The position numbers and the translations under genes were made by a program. The notes below the pieces were generated by a model. It did no database searches. It was not told the DNA's origin and saw nothing but the letters and a program-made list of their open reading frames with translations. A stretch of 64,000 bases of DNA, taken from CBDFLA01 sp965248915. Lineage in GTDB: Bacteria > Pseudomonadota > Alphaproteobacteria > M2410. This document shows positions 44,215 to 53,178 of this stretch, in pieces; position 1 is the stretch's first letter; each line of letters starts with the position of its first letter. Where the stretch lies: positions 1,240,001 to 1,304,000 of the forward strand of contig OZ252216.1 of assembly GCA_965248915.1 (NCBI GenBank), written 5' to 3'.

Positions 44215-44625
44215 CTATTCGTCATCATCCACGACAACAGGTCCGGAATCCTTACCTTTTGCGTCTGGATCGCGATCGACCAATTCGATAATGGCCATTG
44301 GCGCCGCATCACCGTAGCGAAAGCCGGCTTTCAGAACCCGCGTATAGCCACCTTGGCGCTCATTGTAACGCGGTGCCAAAGTCTCAAACAATTTGGAGAC
44401 CATAGCTTTGTCGTCCATCTGCGAAATGGCTTGGCGGCGGGAATGAAGATCCCCACGCTTCCCAAGCGTAATGAGCTTCTCCACATATGATTTCAGCTCT
44501 TTGGCCTTCGGCAAAGTCGTTTTGATTTGCTCGTGCTTAATCAAAGCAGCGGCCATGTTTGCCAGCATCGCCTTGCGATGACTGGCTGTCCGATTGAGCT
44601 TTCGGTGAGCAACACCGTGTCTCAT
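44215..44625 (-). CDS. rplQ: 50S ribosomal protein L17 (bL17)
   Basis: 136 residues; last gene of the alpha operon. The start MRHGVAHRKLNRTASHRKAMLANMAAALIKHEQI is the family hallmark. The C-terminal part ends in an acidic tail (GKDSGPVVVDDDE) beyond the globular domain. It lies 30 bases after rpoA and is followed by the bidirectional terminator. Confidence 0.97.
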   Translation of the reverse strand: MRHGVAHRKLNRTASHRKAMLANMAAALIKHEQIKTTLPKAKELKSYVEKLITLGKRGDLHSRRQAISQMDDKAMVSKLFETLAPRYNERQGGYTRVLKAGFRYGDAAPMAIIELVDRDPDAKGKDSGPVVVDDDE

Positions 44626-44655
44626 GACTTGATCTCCTTAAACGCGCTAAAGCGA

Positions 44656-45672
44656 CTAGTATTGGTCCTCGAACCGCTTCGCTAATTCTTCAATATTGTC
44701 TGGTGGCCAATTTGGAACTTCCATACCCAGATGAAGACCCATCTGAGCGAGAACTTCCTTGATTTCATTCAGTGACTTCCGACCGAAGTTCGGAGTGCGA
44801 AGCATTTCAGCTTCTGTCTTCTGGATGAGGTCACCGATGTAAACGATGTTGTCGTTCTTCAAGCAATTTGCCGAACGAACCGACAATTCAAGTTCGTCAA
44901 CCTTCTTAAGAAGAGCTGGATTGAACTCGAGATCTGGTTCTTTCTCTTCAACCCGCTGAGTTGCAGGCTCTTCGAAGTTGATGAAGATTTGTAGCTGGTC
45001 TTGCAGAATCCGAGCAGCGAAAGCTATACAGTTTTCCGGTGAAATCGTTCCATTGGTCTCGATTTCCATGGTCAACTTGTCATAGTCAAGGATCTGACCT
45101 TCCCTTGTGTTCTCAACTTTGTAAGAGACACGTTTGACAGGGCTGTAAAGTGCATCCACTGGGATAAGACCAATTGGTGCATCTTCTGGGCGGTTGCGGT
45201 CCGCGGGGACATAACCACTCCCAGAGTCGACCGTGAACTCCATGCGCACTTCAGCACCAGTATCCAGTGTCATCAGCATTTGGTCAGGGTTCATAATCTC
45301 AACATCGGCAACTTCTTCGATGGCTGCCGCGGTGATTTCGCCTGGTCCCTTTGCGCTCAACACCAGACGCTTCGCGCCTTCAGCATGCTTACGCAATGAA
45401 AGCTGCTTGATGTTCAAAATGATGTCGGTGACATCTTCACGAACACCTGGGATCGATGAGAACTCATGCAAAACGCCGTCAATATGAACGGCGGTCACCG
45501 CCGAACCTTGCAAGGACGACAATAGGATCCGGCGCAAGGCATTACCCAGCGTCAGTCCAAACCCTCTTTCGAGGGGCTCCACAACAACTGTCGCATGCCG
45601 CTCCGGATCATGGCCGGTTTGGATGTCCAGCTTGTTGGGCTTGATGAGTTCATGCCAATTCTTTTGAATCAT
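44656..45672 (-). CDS. rpoA: DNA-directed RNA polymerase subunit alpha
   Basis: 338 residues. The N-terminal domain (dimerisation and assembly) begins MIQKNWHELIKPNKLDIQ and has GFGLTLGNALRRILLSSLQGSAVTAV; the linker leads to the C-terminal domain (ELELSVRSANCLKNDNIVYIGDLIQKTEAEMLRTPNFGRKSLNEI), which binds UP elements and activators. I use the ATG at 45670-45672; a TTG six bases upstream is possible but unlike the family. It is part of the rpsM-rpsK-rpoA-rplQ alpha operon, whose products include factors for both transcription and translation. Confidence 0.98.
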   Translation of the reverse strand: MIQKNWHELIKPNKLDIQTGHDPERHATVVVEPLERGFGLTLGNALRRILLSSLQGSAVTAVHIDGVLHEFSSIPGVREDVTDIILNIKQLSLRKHAEGAKRLVLSAKGPGEITAAAIEEVADVEIMNPDQMLMTLDTGAEVRMEFTVDSGSGYVPADRNRPEDAPIGLIPVDALYSPVKRVSYKVENTREGQILDYDKLTMEIETNGTISPENCIAFAARILQDQLQIFINFEEPATQRVEEKEPDLEFNPALLKKVDELELSVRSANCLKNDNIVYIGDLIQKTEAEMLRTPNFGRKSLNEIKEVLAQMGLHLGMEVPNWPPDNIEELAKRFEDQY

Positions 45673-45763
45673 GGACAATGCTCGTCTCCATTTATTTGGC
45701 GCTGAACGAAAATCAGTTCTCGCGCCGGTATGAGAGATACCTCAAATTCGGCAAATTTGCCGC

Positions 45764-46153
45764 TTACACTCTGCGCCGCTTTGGCGGTCGGCAACCATTG
45801 TGGGGGATAGGCGTCACGTCGCGAATACTGGTGATCGTAAACCCAACCGCTTGCAAAGCACGCAAGGCGCTTTCGCGTCCTGAACCAGGCCCGCTGACAT
45901 GTACCTCAAGGGTCTTCATGCCATGGTCTTGCGCCTTCTTGCCCGCATCTTCCGCAGCCATTTGAGCTGCATAAGGGGTCGATTTGCGCGAGCCCTTAAA
46001 ACCCATCGTGCCTGCTGAAGACCAGGAAATTGCATTGCCTTGCGCGTCGGCAATGGTGATCATCGTATTGTTAAACGTTGCGCTGACATGTGCGACGCCA
46101 GAACTAATGTTCTTTTTTTCCTTGCGGCGAACGCGTGTCTTTTCCTTAGCCAT
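45764..46153 (-). CDS. rpsK: 30S ribosomal protein S11 (uS11)
   Basis: 129 residues, platform of the 30S subunit near the mRNA exit. Hallmarks are GVAHVSATFNNTMITIADAQGNAISWSSAG, GFKGSRKSTPYAAQMAAEDA and the C-terminal TPIPHNGCRPPKRRRV. It lies 43 bases after rpsM. Confidence 0.98.
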   Translation of the reverse strand: MAKEKTRVRRKEKKNISSGVAHVSATFNNTMITIADAQGNAISWSSAGTMGFKGSRKSTPYAAQMAAEDAGKKAQDHGMKTLEVHVSGPGSGRESALRALQAVGFTITSIRDVTPIPHNGCRPPKRRRV

Positions 46154-46196
46154 AGTCGCTTACCTTCGTGTTCCTAAGAAACCCTCGCGGGCGGAA

Positions 46197-46565
46197 TTAC
46201 TGTTTCTTACCAGCGATCGGTTTCGCTGGTCCTTTTCGTGTACGCGCGTTTGTGTGTGTTCTTTGGCCTCGAACCGGCAAACCACGACGATGACGCAAAC
46301 CACGATAGCAACCGAGGTCCATGAGGCGTTTTACATTCATCGCCACTTCCCGCCGCAAATCACCTTCCACGAGGTAATCGCGGTCAATGACTTCTCGGAT
46401 TTGGATCACTTCCGCATCAGAAAGTTCATTCACGCGGCGCTCGTCGGCAATGCCAGCCTTGTGAATAATCTCTTCTGCTTTCGTGTGACCAATCCCATGG
46501 ATATAGGTCAACGCGATCTTTACGCGCTTGTTCGTCGGTATGTTGACACCAGCAATACGAGCCAC
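46197..46565 (-). CDS. rpsM: 30S ribosomal protein S13 (uS13)
   Basis: 122 residues, head of the 30S subunit, contacting the 50S and P-site tRNA. The start is GTG (46563-46565, MARIAGVNIPTNKRV) with AGGAGAT upstream; the longer open frame upstream is not conserved. The C-terminal RGLRHRRGLPVRGQRTHTNARTRKG is intact. First gene of the alpha operon, about 158 bases after adk; no rpmJ lies between. Confidence 0.97.
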   Translation of the reverse strand: MARIAGVNIPTNKRVKIALTYIHGIGHTKAEEIIHKAGIADERRVNELSDAEVIQIREVIDRDYLVEGDLRREVAMNVKRLMDLGCYRGLRHRRGLPVRGQRTHTNARTRKGPAKPIAGKKQ

Positions 46566-46723
46566 GGTGTATCTCCTAATTCTTTGCCCAACGGCACATG
46601 CTCCGCGCGCGCCACGGTCCAAGCGGACCGGCCAGGCCGGAGCTCAATTCAATTCTGCAAAAAGTCGCAAAGAGCGGCGGATTATAGGATTCTTCCACAA
46701 TCCGTCAACTACCTAGCGTCCTC

Positions 46724-47308
46724 TTACGCACCTCCTTCAATTTCGGCCAAAATCCGTTCGATTTCTGCCGAAACTTCGTCGATCGACCCCATGCCGTCGA
46801 CAACCTTCAGTTTTCCCTGCCCCTCATAATATGGGAGCAAAGGCGCCGTCTGCTCATGATAGACGACCAATCGCTTCCTCAGGATTTCAGCGTTGTCATC
46901 TGCCCGAGCCCCTCCAGTCTCTTGTGCCCGCTTCTCAATGCGATCGACCAGAATGGCGTCATCCACCCGGATTTCGATGACCGCATCCAAAGATAGGCCC
47001 TTTTCATGCAACATGGCATCCAGCGCTAGGGCTTGAGCCACATTCCGTGGAAACCCGTCCAAAATGAAACCAGTCTCACAATCCGGCTCATCTACACGAT
47101 CCGAAATGATTCCAACGACCACCTCGTCCGGAACCAGATCTCCACGATCCATTATCTCTTTTGCCTTCTGACCAACCTCTGAGCCTGTTGCAACAGCCGC
47201 ACGCAACATGTCGCCTGTCGAAAGCTGGACGTATCCACGCCCTGAGACCAATCGTTCAGCTTGAGTCCCCTTTCCTGCCCCAGGAGGACCCAAAAGGATC
47301 AAGTTCAT
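46724..47308 (-). CDS. adk: Adenylate kinase
   Basis: Converts ATP and AMP to two ADP. 194 residues with the P-loop GPPGAGKGT (7-15), the AMP-site GFILDGFPRN and the LID region shortened (EKRAQETGGARADDN), so this is the short form lacking a zinc finger, usual in alphaproteobacteria. The ATG overlaps the secY stop by four bases (ATGA-type), so translation is coupled to the translocase gene. Confidence 0.97.
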   Translation of the reverse strand: MNLILLGPPGAGKGTQAERLVSGRGYVQLSTGDMLRAAVATGSEVGQKAKEIMDRGDLVPDEVVVGIISDRVDEPDCETGFILDGFPRNVAQALALDAMLHEKGLSLDAVIEIRVDDAILVDRIEKRAQETGGARADDNAEILRKRLVVYHEQTAPLLPYYEGQGKLKVVDGMGSIDEVSAEIERILAEIEGGA

Positions 47309-48633
47309 CGTCGGCTCCCCCGAAGCTTGGTCTTCTTGATCAAGCCTTCATACTGGTGAGCCAAAAGATGGCTTTGAATTTGCGAGACCGTATCCATGGT
47401 CACGCTCACGACAATGAGAAGCGATGTGCCCCCAAAGTAGAATGGAATGTTAAATCGGCTTCGCGCGATCTCAGGAATCAAACAAACAAAGGCCAGGTAA
47501 ATCGCACCAACAGTGGTCAAACGCGTCAAGATCCAATCCAAATACTCAGCGGTGCGTTTACCGGGGCGAATGCCCGGAATGAAACCGCCGTATTTCTTCA
47601 GATTGTCAGCCGTATCCTCAGGATTGACCACGATTGACGTGTAAAAGAAGCAGAAGAAGATAATCATCGCCATATAGGTGATGAGGTAGAATGGCTGACC
47701 AGGCCCCAACAAAGCACTCAAGTTGGTCACCCAACCAGGTCCACCGGTTGCCATAAAACCAACCGCCGTTGCTGGCAGCATCAAAAGAGACGAGGCGAAA
47801 ATAGGTGGGATAACGCCAGCCGAATTGAGTTTCAACGGCAAGTGAGAGGTTTCACCCCCGGCCATCCGGTTACCCACTTGGCGTTTTGGATACTGAATGA
47901 GAAGCCGGCGCTGAGCACGCTCCATCATAACGATGAAACCAATCACAGCCACGACGACCACCAACATGCCAACAATCAAGGCACTACTCATAGCGCCAGT
48001 TCGACCAAGCTCAAGGACTTGGAACAATGCCCGCGGCAGTTCTGCGACGATACCAGCAAAGATGATCAGCGAAATGCCATTGCCCACTCCACGTGCTGTA
48101 ACTTGTTCACCAAGCCACATTAGGAATACGGTACCACCAACCAATGTGATCGTAACCGAGAACAGGAAAAACGGTCCGGGGTTCATGGCGATGTCGCCCT
48201 GTTGCAACCCAACCGCAATCGCAAATCCTTGGCCCGCCGACAAAAGCACCGTGCCATAACGGGTGTATTGATTGATCTGCTTTCGACCTTGTTCGCCTTC
48301 CTTCTTGAGTTGCTCAAGCGTCGGGACAACGGTCGTCATTAACTGCATGATAATAGATGCAGAGATGTAAGGCATAATGTTCAGCGATAGAATACTCATC
48401 CGCTGCACAGCGCCGCCGGCAAACGTATTGAGCATTCCTAAAATGCCTTGGGACTGGTTCTGGAAGAGTTGCTCCCAGTTCGCCATATTGATCCCAGGCA
48501 GTGGGATATAGGTCCCGATACGGTAAATCACCAACGCGCCAACCAAAAACAACAAACGCTTTTTGAGCTCGTCAGCCTTTGCAAAGGCTGAAAAGTTCAT
48601 ATTGGCAGCAAGTTGTTCGGCGGCAGATGCCAT
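47305..48633 (-). CDS. secY: Protein translocase subunit SecY
   Basis: Central channel of the Sec translocon in the inner membrane. 442 residues with ten predicted helices. Typical motifs: IYRIGTYIPLPGIN in the first part, NTFAGGAVQRMSILSLNIMPYISASIIMQL (plug and helix 2) and GGFIPGIRPGKRTAEYLDWILTRLT (cytosolic loop C5 with the SecA/ribosome-contacting Arg). It starts four bases after rplO, as in most spc operons. Confidence 0.98.
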   Translation of the reverse strand: MASAAEQLAANMNFSAFAKADELKKRLLFLVGALVIYRIGTYIPLPGINMANWEQLFQNQSQGILGMLNTFAGGAVQRMSILSLNIMPYISASIIMQLMTTVVPTLEQLKKEGEQGRKQINQYTRYGTVLLSAGQGFAIAVGLQQGDIAMNPGPFFLFSVTITLVGGTVFLMWLGEQVTARGVGNGISLIIFAGIVAELPRALFQVLELGRTGAMSSALIVGMLVVVVAVIGFIVMMERAQRRLLIQYPKRQVGNRMAGGETSHLPLKLNSAGVIPPIFASSLLMLPATAVGFMATGGPGWVTNLSALLGPGQPFYLITYMAMIIFFCFFYTSIVVNPEDTADNLKKYGGFIPGIRPGKRTAEYLDWILTRLTTVGAIYLAFVCLIPEIARSRFNIPFYFGGTSLLIVVSVTMDTVSQIQSHLLAHQYEGLIKKTKLRGSRR

Positions 48634-48637
48634 GTAA

Positions 48638-49111
48638 TTACTCCGCAGTTGCAGGCTTGGTCAGCGTCAGCTTTCCACCTGCTTTTTCAACAGCTTCGAT
48701 GGCACCTTTGCTGGCGCCCGTAACTTCCAAGGTCAAACCAATCTTGAGTTCGCCTTTGCCAAGAACACGCACACCATCAAGCTTGCGGCGCACTAATCCT
48801 GATTCAACCAGGAGGTCCTCAGTAATTGGTTTTTTGGCGTCCAAAGTTCCGGCATCAACCGCGGCCTGCAAGCGACCAACATTGACCTCGACAAAGGACT
48901 TACGGTTTGGCTTCTTAAACCCGCGTTTTGGCAAGCGCATATGGATGGGCATTTGACCACCCTCAAAGCCTTTGATCGCAACACCCGAACGAGATTTTTG
49001 TCCTTTGACACCACGGCCTCCGGTTTTGCCTTTACCGGAGCCGATGCCACGACCAACTCTCATGCGCTCTTTGCGCGATCCCGAATTATCGGAAAGTGCA
49101 TTCAGTTTCAT
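48638..49111 (-). CDS. rplO: 50S ribosomal protein L15 (uL15)
   Basis: 157 residues. N-terminal Gly/Lys-rich extension that enters 23S rRNA (RVGRGIGSGKGKTGGRGVKGQKSRSG), then the globular domain. The C-terminal segment ALEVTGASKGAIEAVEKAGG-like (LTLEVTGASKGAIEAVEKAG) is the family signature. It lies 17 bases after rpmD. Confidence 0.97.
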   Translation of the reverse strand: MKLNALSDNSGSRKERMRVGRGIGSGKGKTGGRGVKGQKSRSGVAIKGFEGGQMPIHMRLPKRGFKKPNRKSFVEVNVGRLQAAVDAGTLDAKKPITEDLLVESGLVRRKLDGVRVLGKGELKIGLTLEVTGASKGAIEAVEKAGGKLTLTKPATAE

Positions 49112-49128
49112 CGTACTTTCCCTTTAAC

Positions 49129-49317
49129 CTATTTCTCGACCACTTCGACCATGTGAGCCACTTTGGCAATCATGCCCCGAACAGCCGGTGTGTCTTCCAG
49201 CTCTTTCGTCCGTCCAATTTTGTTGAGACCGAGACCCACCAATGTCGCCCTTTGATCTTTCGGGCGACGGATGGGACTGCCGGTTTGGCGGACAACAATC
49301 GTCTTTTTCTTGGCCAT
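49129..49317 (-). CDS. rpmD: 50S ribosomal protein L30 (uL30)
   Basis: 62 residues: VRQTGSPIRRPKDQRATLVGLGLNKIGRTKELEDTPAVRGMI, the complete small L30 fold. Spc operon position between rpsE and rplO is conserved. Confidence 0.96.
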   Translation of the reverse strand: MAKKKTIVVRQTGSPIRRPKDQRATLVGLGLNKIGRTKELEDTPAVRGMIAKVAHMVEVVEK

Positions 49318-49338
49318 CGTCTTCTACCTCAATGCAAA

Positions 49339-49896
49339 CTAATTGGCTGCGTCCGCTTCGGCGGCACTTGTTCCGTTCCGACGCGATACAATCTCGCCAA
49401 CTTTCATGCCCCGCTTTGCAGCGATCATTTTGGGGCTGTATTCGCTTTTCAGCGCATCAAAAGTGGCACGAACCATATTGTATGGATTTGAAGTCCCAAT
49501 AGACTTCGCCACTACGTCTTGAACCCCGAGTGTTTCGAAAACGGCGCGCATAGGACCACCAGCAATGATGCCGGTTCCTGGAGGCGCTGAGCGAAGAACA
49601 ACCTTACCTGCTCCATGACGACCCGTTGTATCGTGATGCAACGTACGGCCTTCCCGCAATGGTACGCGGATCATGCTCTTCTTGGCTGCCTCTGTCGCTT
49701 TGCGAATCGCTTCCGGTACTTCCCGCGCTTTACCGTGCCCAAAGCCAACCCGGCCCTGTTGGTCACCAACGACAACGAGGGCGGCAAAGCCAAAACGGCG
49801 TCCACCCTTTACAACCTTGGCCACTCTGTTGATGTGGACAAGCTTATCGACAATTTCGCTGTCTTGGTCCTTACGATCTCTTGAATCACGTGCCAT
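49339..49896 (-). CDS. rpsE: 30S ribosomal protein S5 (uS5)
   Basis: 185 residues; involved in decoding accuracy and mRNA helicase activity. The S5 signature VDKLVHINRVAKVVKGGRRFGFAALVVVGD is complete, with the loop (VKGGRRF) linked to spectinomycin binding unchanged, then GHGKAREVPEAIRKATE. The C-terminal tail is slightly longer than in E. coli (SRRNGTSAAEADAAN). Confidence 0.97.
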   Translation of the reverse strand: MARDSRDRKDQDSEIVDKLVHINRVAKVVKGGRRFGFAALVVVGDQQGRVGFGHGKAREVPEAIRKATEAAKKSMIRVPLREGRTLHHDTTGRHGAGKVVLRSAPPGTGIIAGGPMRAVFETLGVQDVVAKSIGTSNPYNMVRATFDALKSEYSPKMIAAKRGMKVGEIVSRRNGTSAAEADAAN

Positions 49897-49907
49897 ATGG
49901 GCTTTCC

Positions 49908-50270
49908 TTAAAATTTGAGTCCGCCTTCACGAGCAGCGTCGGCCAAAGCCTTCACGCGCCCATGAAAGAGATAAGATCCACGGTCGAAGATCACGTCTAT
50001 AACGCCAGCTTTTCCGGCCCGCTCAGCAATCAACTTGCCAACCGTCTCTGCAGCTTCTTTGTTGCCGCCAGTCTTCAGCTTGGACCGAAGATCCGCTTCT
50101 AGACTGGATGCAGACGCAATCGTCTTACCTTCCGCATCATCGATCAATTGCACATAGATGTGCTTACCTGATCGATAAACCGAAAGCCGGGGTCGACCGT
50201 TCGCGACCGCCTTCAGGTCTCTGCGCACACGGGCGCGTCGACGTTCTGCTACTGACAAATGCTTGCCCAT
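49908..50270 (-). CDS. rplR: 50S ribosomal protein L18 (uL18)
   Basis: 120 residues; binds 5S rRNA. Basic N-terminus (AERRRARVRRDLKAVANGRPRLSVYRSGKHIYVQLIDD) and the C-terminal FDRGSYLFHGRVKALADAAREGGLKF signature. It lies between rplF and rpsE, 8 and 11 bases away. Confidence 0.97.
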   Translation of the reverse strand: MGKHLSVAERRRARVRRDLKAVANGRPRLSVYRSGKHIYVQLIDDAEGKTIASASSLEADLRSKLKTGGNKEAAETVGKLIAERAGKAGVIDVIFDRGSYLFHGRVKALADAAREGGLKF

Positions 50271-50278
50271 CGTCTCAC

Positions 50279-50812
50279 CTATTTCTTCTTGCCTTCTTTG
50301 GACATGACATACTCGCCCTTGTAGCGAACGCCCTTGCCCTTATATGGTTCTGGCGGACGATAGCTGCGAATTTCGGCCGCAACCTGTCCAACTTTTTGCT
50401 TATCAATGCCCGAAACCAAAATCTCTGTAGGCTTCGCGCATTTCACATCAATGCCTTCGGGAATATCGTAGACAATGTCATGACTAAACCCGAGTTGTAG
50501 TTGCAAGTTCTTGCCCTGCATTTGCGCACGATATCCAACGCCGTTTATCTCGAGTTCTTTTTCAAAACCTTTGACAACGCCTTCGATCAGATTATTCACA
50601 ACTGTGCGGCTCATGCCCCACATAGCACGCGCGCGCCCGCTGTCATCCCGCGGCTTTAATTCGACGCCGCCGTTGGCCATAGCAACAACAACGTCGTCAA
50701 CAAATGTATGCGCCAGCTCACCCTTAGGTCCCTTTACGGAAATCTGTTGACCGTCAACGTTCACGTTGACGCCATCAGGGATATCAACTGCCTTTTTTCC
50801 AATTCGTGACAT
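50279..50812 (-). CDS. rplF: 50S ribosomal protein L6 (uL6)
   Basis: 177 residues. MSRIGKKAVDIPDGVNVNVDGQQISVKGPKGEL is the usual start, so I use the ATG at 50810-50812 rather than one five codons upstream. The C-terminal rRNA-binding segment (RSYRPPEPYKGKGVRYKGE) is intact. Sits near the GTPase-associated centre. Confidence 0.97.
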   Translation of the reverse strand: MSRIGKKAVDIPDGVNVNVDGQQISVKGPKGELAHTFVDDVVVAMANGGVELKPRDDSGRARAMWGMSRTVVNNLIEGVVKGFEKELEINGVGYRAQMQGKNLQLQLGFSHDIVYDIPEGIDVKCAKPTEILVSGIDKQKVGQVAAEIRSYRPPEPYKGKGVRYKGEYVMSKEGKKK

Positions 50813-50858
50813 AGTCACACTTCCCAATTCTTTGCGCTCTCAAACAAGAGCACCCTAG

Positions 50859-51257
50859 TTAGAATATCTGGCAGAGAACTTCGCCACCAACATTCTCTTC
50901 CCGCGCCTTCGCATCTGACATCACACCTTTTGGCGTTGAGACAATCGAAATACCAAGACCATTATGGATACGCGGGAGCTCTTTAGCGCCCTTGTAAACG
51001 CGACGGCCAGGGGTCGAGACCCGCTTGATCTCACTAATGACCGGCTCGCCTTCAAAATACTTAAGCTCAATGTCGAACTCAGGGAATTGACCTTCCTGTT
51101 CAACGCGAGCATATCCGCGGATGTAACCTTCATCAGCTAGCACATCCAAAACCCATCCTCTTAGCTTTGAGGCAGGCGCGCTCACTTTGGACTTTCCACG
51201 CATCTGAGCGTTTCTTATCCGAGTCAGCAGATCGCCTAGGGGATCACTCATTGACAT
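50859..51257 (-). CDS. rpsH: 30S ribosomal protein S8 (uS8)
   Basis: 132 residues with the start MSMSDPLGDLLTRIRNAQMRGK at 51257; a frame running six codons farther overlaps rpsN and is unlikely. The C-terminal signature GLGISIVSTPKGVMSDAKARE(E)NVGGEVLCQIF is complete. In E. coli this protein represses the spc operon by binding its mRNA near rplE; the same is plausible here. Confidence 0.97.
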   Translation of the reverse strand: MSMSDPLGDLLTRIRNAQMRGKSKVSAPASKLRGWVLDVLADEGYIRGYARVEQEGQFPEFDIELKYFEGEPVISEIKRVSTPGRRVYKGAKELPRIHNGLGISIVSTPKGVMSDAKAREENVGGEVLCQIF

Positions 51258-51268
51258 TAGCGTTCTCC

Positions 51269-51574
51269 TTACCAACTCGACTTGACCATGCCAGGGACTT
51301 GTCCCTTTGAAGCAAAGTCTCTGAGAGAAATACGTGACATTCTTAGTTTGCGGTAATAGCCGCGTGACCGACCGGTCACTTCACAACGATTGTGAACGCG
51401 GCACGGCGATGAGTTTCTCGGCAACTCAGCAAGCTTCAAGCGTGCAGCAAATCGTTCATCCGCTGGCAGACTCTTGTCTTCTGCAATAGCCTTCAGGCGC
51501 GCACGCTTCGCCGAGTATTTTTTGACCAGCCGCCGACGCTTTTCATCGCGAGCTATCATGCTTTTCTTAGCCAT
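51269..51574 (-). CDS. rpsN: 30S ribosomal protein S14 (uS14)
   Basis: 101 residues, the long zinc-free type: the C-terminal part reads SSPCRVHNRCEVTGRSRGYYRKLRMSR, which lacks the CxxC-CxxC zinc pattern of short S14. N-terminal MAKKSMIARDEKRRRLVKKYSAKR. Located between rplE and rpsH. Confidence 0.97.
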   Translation of the reverse strand: MAKKSMIARDEKRRRLVKKYSAKRARLKAIAEDKSLPADERFAARLKLAELPRNSSPCRVHNRCEVTGRSRGYYRKLRMSRISLRDFASKGQVPGMVKSSW

Positions 51575-51619
51575 TCGTGTCCCTCCAGGACCAATTCTCT
51601 TCTTTCAACGCCATTGCCT

Positions 51620-52180
51620 CTAATTGGCAAATGGGAACTGCAACTCCGACAACAATGCTTTTGCCGCTTCATCATCTGAAGCTGACGTGCAAACCACAAT
51701 GTCCATACCCCACATCGTGTCGACCTGATCGTAGTCGATCTCCGGGAACACGATATGCTCTTTGATTCCCATCGCAAAATTACCGCGACCATCAAAGCTC
51801 TTTCCGTTCAAGCCCCGAAAATCTCGAACACGCGGAAGCGCAATGGTGACAAGACGGTCAACGAACTCAAACATGCGCTCTTTGCGAAGCGTCACTTTCG
51901 CGCCAATCGGCATATCCTCGCGAACCTTAAACGTCGCAATTGACTTACGAGCCCTCGTGATAACCGGCTTTTGACCGGCAATGAGCTCAAGATCTTTCGC
52001 TGCAATACGAACTTTTTTTGTGTCGTTTACCGCATCGCCAATGCCCATATTGAGCACGACCTTCTCAAGCCGAGGAACCTCCATCGGGTTCTTGCACTCG
52101 AGCTGTTCCATCAACCGTGGATGGATCACCTCGTGATACTTCGTCTTAAGACGTGGGACGTATTTATCTGCCTCAGACAT
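51620..52180 (-). CDS. rplE: 50S ribosomal protein L5 (uL5)
   Basis: 186 residues; binds 5S rRNA and forms an intersubunit bridge. The ATG at 52178-52180 (MSEADKYVPRLKTKYHEVI) overlaps the rplX stop by 8 bases and gives the family length; the open frame continues 49 codons upstream inside rplX. Signature: GIGDAVNDTKKVRIAAKDLELIAGQKPV, later RDFRGLNGKSFDGRGNFAMG. Confidence 0.97.
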   Translation of the reverse strand: MSEADKYVPRLKTKYHEVIHPRLMEQLECKNPMEVPRLEKVVLNMGIGDAVNDTKKVRIAAKDLELIAGQKPVITRARKSIATFKVREDMPIGAKVTLRKERMFEFVDRLVTIALPRVRDFRGLNGKSFDGRGNFAMGIKEHIVFPEIDYDQVDTMWGMDIVVCTSASDDEAAKALLSELQFPFAN

Positions 52181-52496
52181 CGATAACCTCGCCGGACTTC
52201 TTGGCGAAACGGACTTTACGACCGTCTTCCAATGTTTTGTACCCAACCCGCGTTGCATCGCCGGTTTTCGGATCAACCAATGCCAAATTCGAAATTTGGA
52301 TTGGTGACTCTTGGGACTCACGTCCACCTGGATCCGTTTGTGTTTGACGCTTGTGGCGCATCGACATGTTCACACCACGAACCAAAGCACGACCTTCATT
52401 TGGCATTACTCTTATCACTTCGCCAGTGGTGCCCTTGTTCTTCCCGGTGCGAACAACAACGCGGTCGCCCTTTTTGATTTTCAATTTCATCGACAT
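52173..52496 (-). CDS. rplX: 50S ribosomal protein L24 (uL24)
   Basis: About 107 residues. The KOW motif (KIKKGDRVVVRTGKNKGTTGEVIRV) is near the N-terminus. Two ATGs (52496 and 52490) fit; GGAGG upstream favours the first. It overlaps rplE by eight bases and begins just before the rplN stop region. L24 starts 50S assembly. Confidence 0.96.
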   Translation of the reverse strand: MSMKLKIKKGDRVVVRTGKNKGTTGEVIRVMPNEGRALVRGVNMSMRHKRQTQTDPGGRESQESPIQISNLALVDPKTGDATRVGYKTLEDGRKVRFAKKSGEVIDV

Positions 52497-52498
52497 GA

Positions 52499-52867
52499 TC
52501 AAAGAACCTCCGGCGCCAAAGACACGATCTTCATATGACCTTTGACACGCAATTCGCGTGTTACTGGGCCAAAGATCCGAGTGCCAATTGGCTCTTTTTG
52601 GTTGTTAATCAAAACGGCAGCATTCCGGTCAAACCGAATTGCACTTCCATCTTGACGACGAATTTCTTTTGCCGTGCGAACGACAACCGCCTTCATGACG
52701 TCGCCTTTCTTTACGCGACCGCGCGGAATAGCTTCCTTGACGCTGACAACAATAATGTCACCAACAGCCGCATATCTCCGCTTCGCACCACCCAGCACTT
52801 TGATGCACTGCACCTTGCGAGCACCTGAGTTGTCTGCGACTTCCAAATTTGTCTGCATCTGAATCAT
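52499..52867 (-). CDS. rplN: 50S ribosomal protein L14 (uL14)
   Basis: 122 residues, first gene of the spc-type set. MIQMQTNLEVADNSGARKVQCIKVLGG is diagnostic; the C-terminal GPVTRELRVKGHMKIVSLAPEVL is intact. It contacts the 30S subunit at bridge B8. It lies about 35 bases after rpsQ with no terminator seen, so S10 and spc genes may be cotranscribed. Confidence 0.98.
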   Translation of the reverse strand: MIQMQTNLEVADNSGARKVQCIKVLGGAKRRYAAVGDIIVVSVKEAIPRGRVKKGDVMKAVVVRTAKEIRRQDGSAIRFDRNAAVLINNQKEPIGTRIFGPVTRELRVKGHMKIVSLAPEVL

Positions 52868-52902
52868 GGCAGGAAATCCGTACTAGTTTCGTGTTAATCC
52901 AA

Positions 52903-53145
52903 TCAGGCTCGAGCTTCGCCCTGAATCACCACCCAAGTTTTCTTTTTTGATATCGGTGCACATTCCTCAATGCGAACGATATCGCCCTTCTTAAACGTAT
53001 TTTCGGGATCATGAGCGTGGTAACGCTTGGACTTCCGAACCGTCTTCGCGAACACTGGGTGAGCCACCCGGCGCTCAACATTGACGACGATCGTCTTGTC
53101 ATTCACATCACTAATCACGACACCCTGCAAAATTCGCTTTGGCAC
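52903..53145 (-). CDS. rpsQ: 30S ribosomal protein S17 (uS17)
   Basis: 80 residues. MPKRILQGVVISDVNDKTIVVNVERRVAHPVFAKTVRKSKRYHAHDPEN is the typical OB-fold primary rRNA binder. Last gene of the S10-type set; 33 bases after rpmC. Confidence 0.97.
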   Translation of the reverse strand: MPKRILQGVVISDVNDKTIVVNVERRVAHPVFAKTVRKSKRYHAHDPENTFKKGDIVRIEECAPISKKKTWVVIQGEARA

Positions 53146-53178
53146 GTTTCTTCTCCTTGAGAAATTCAGAGAGGCCTA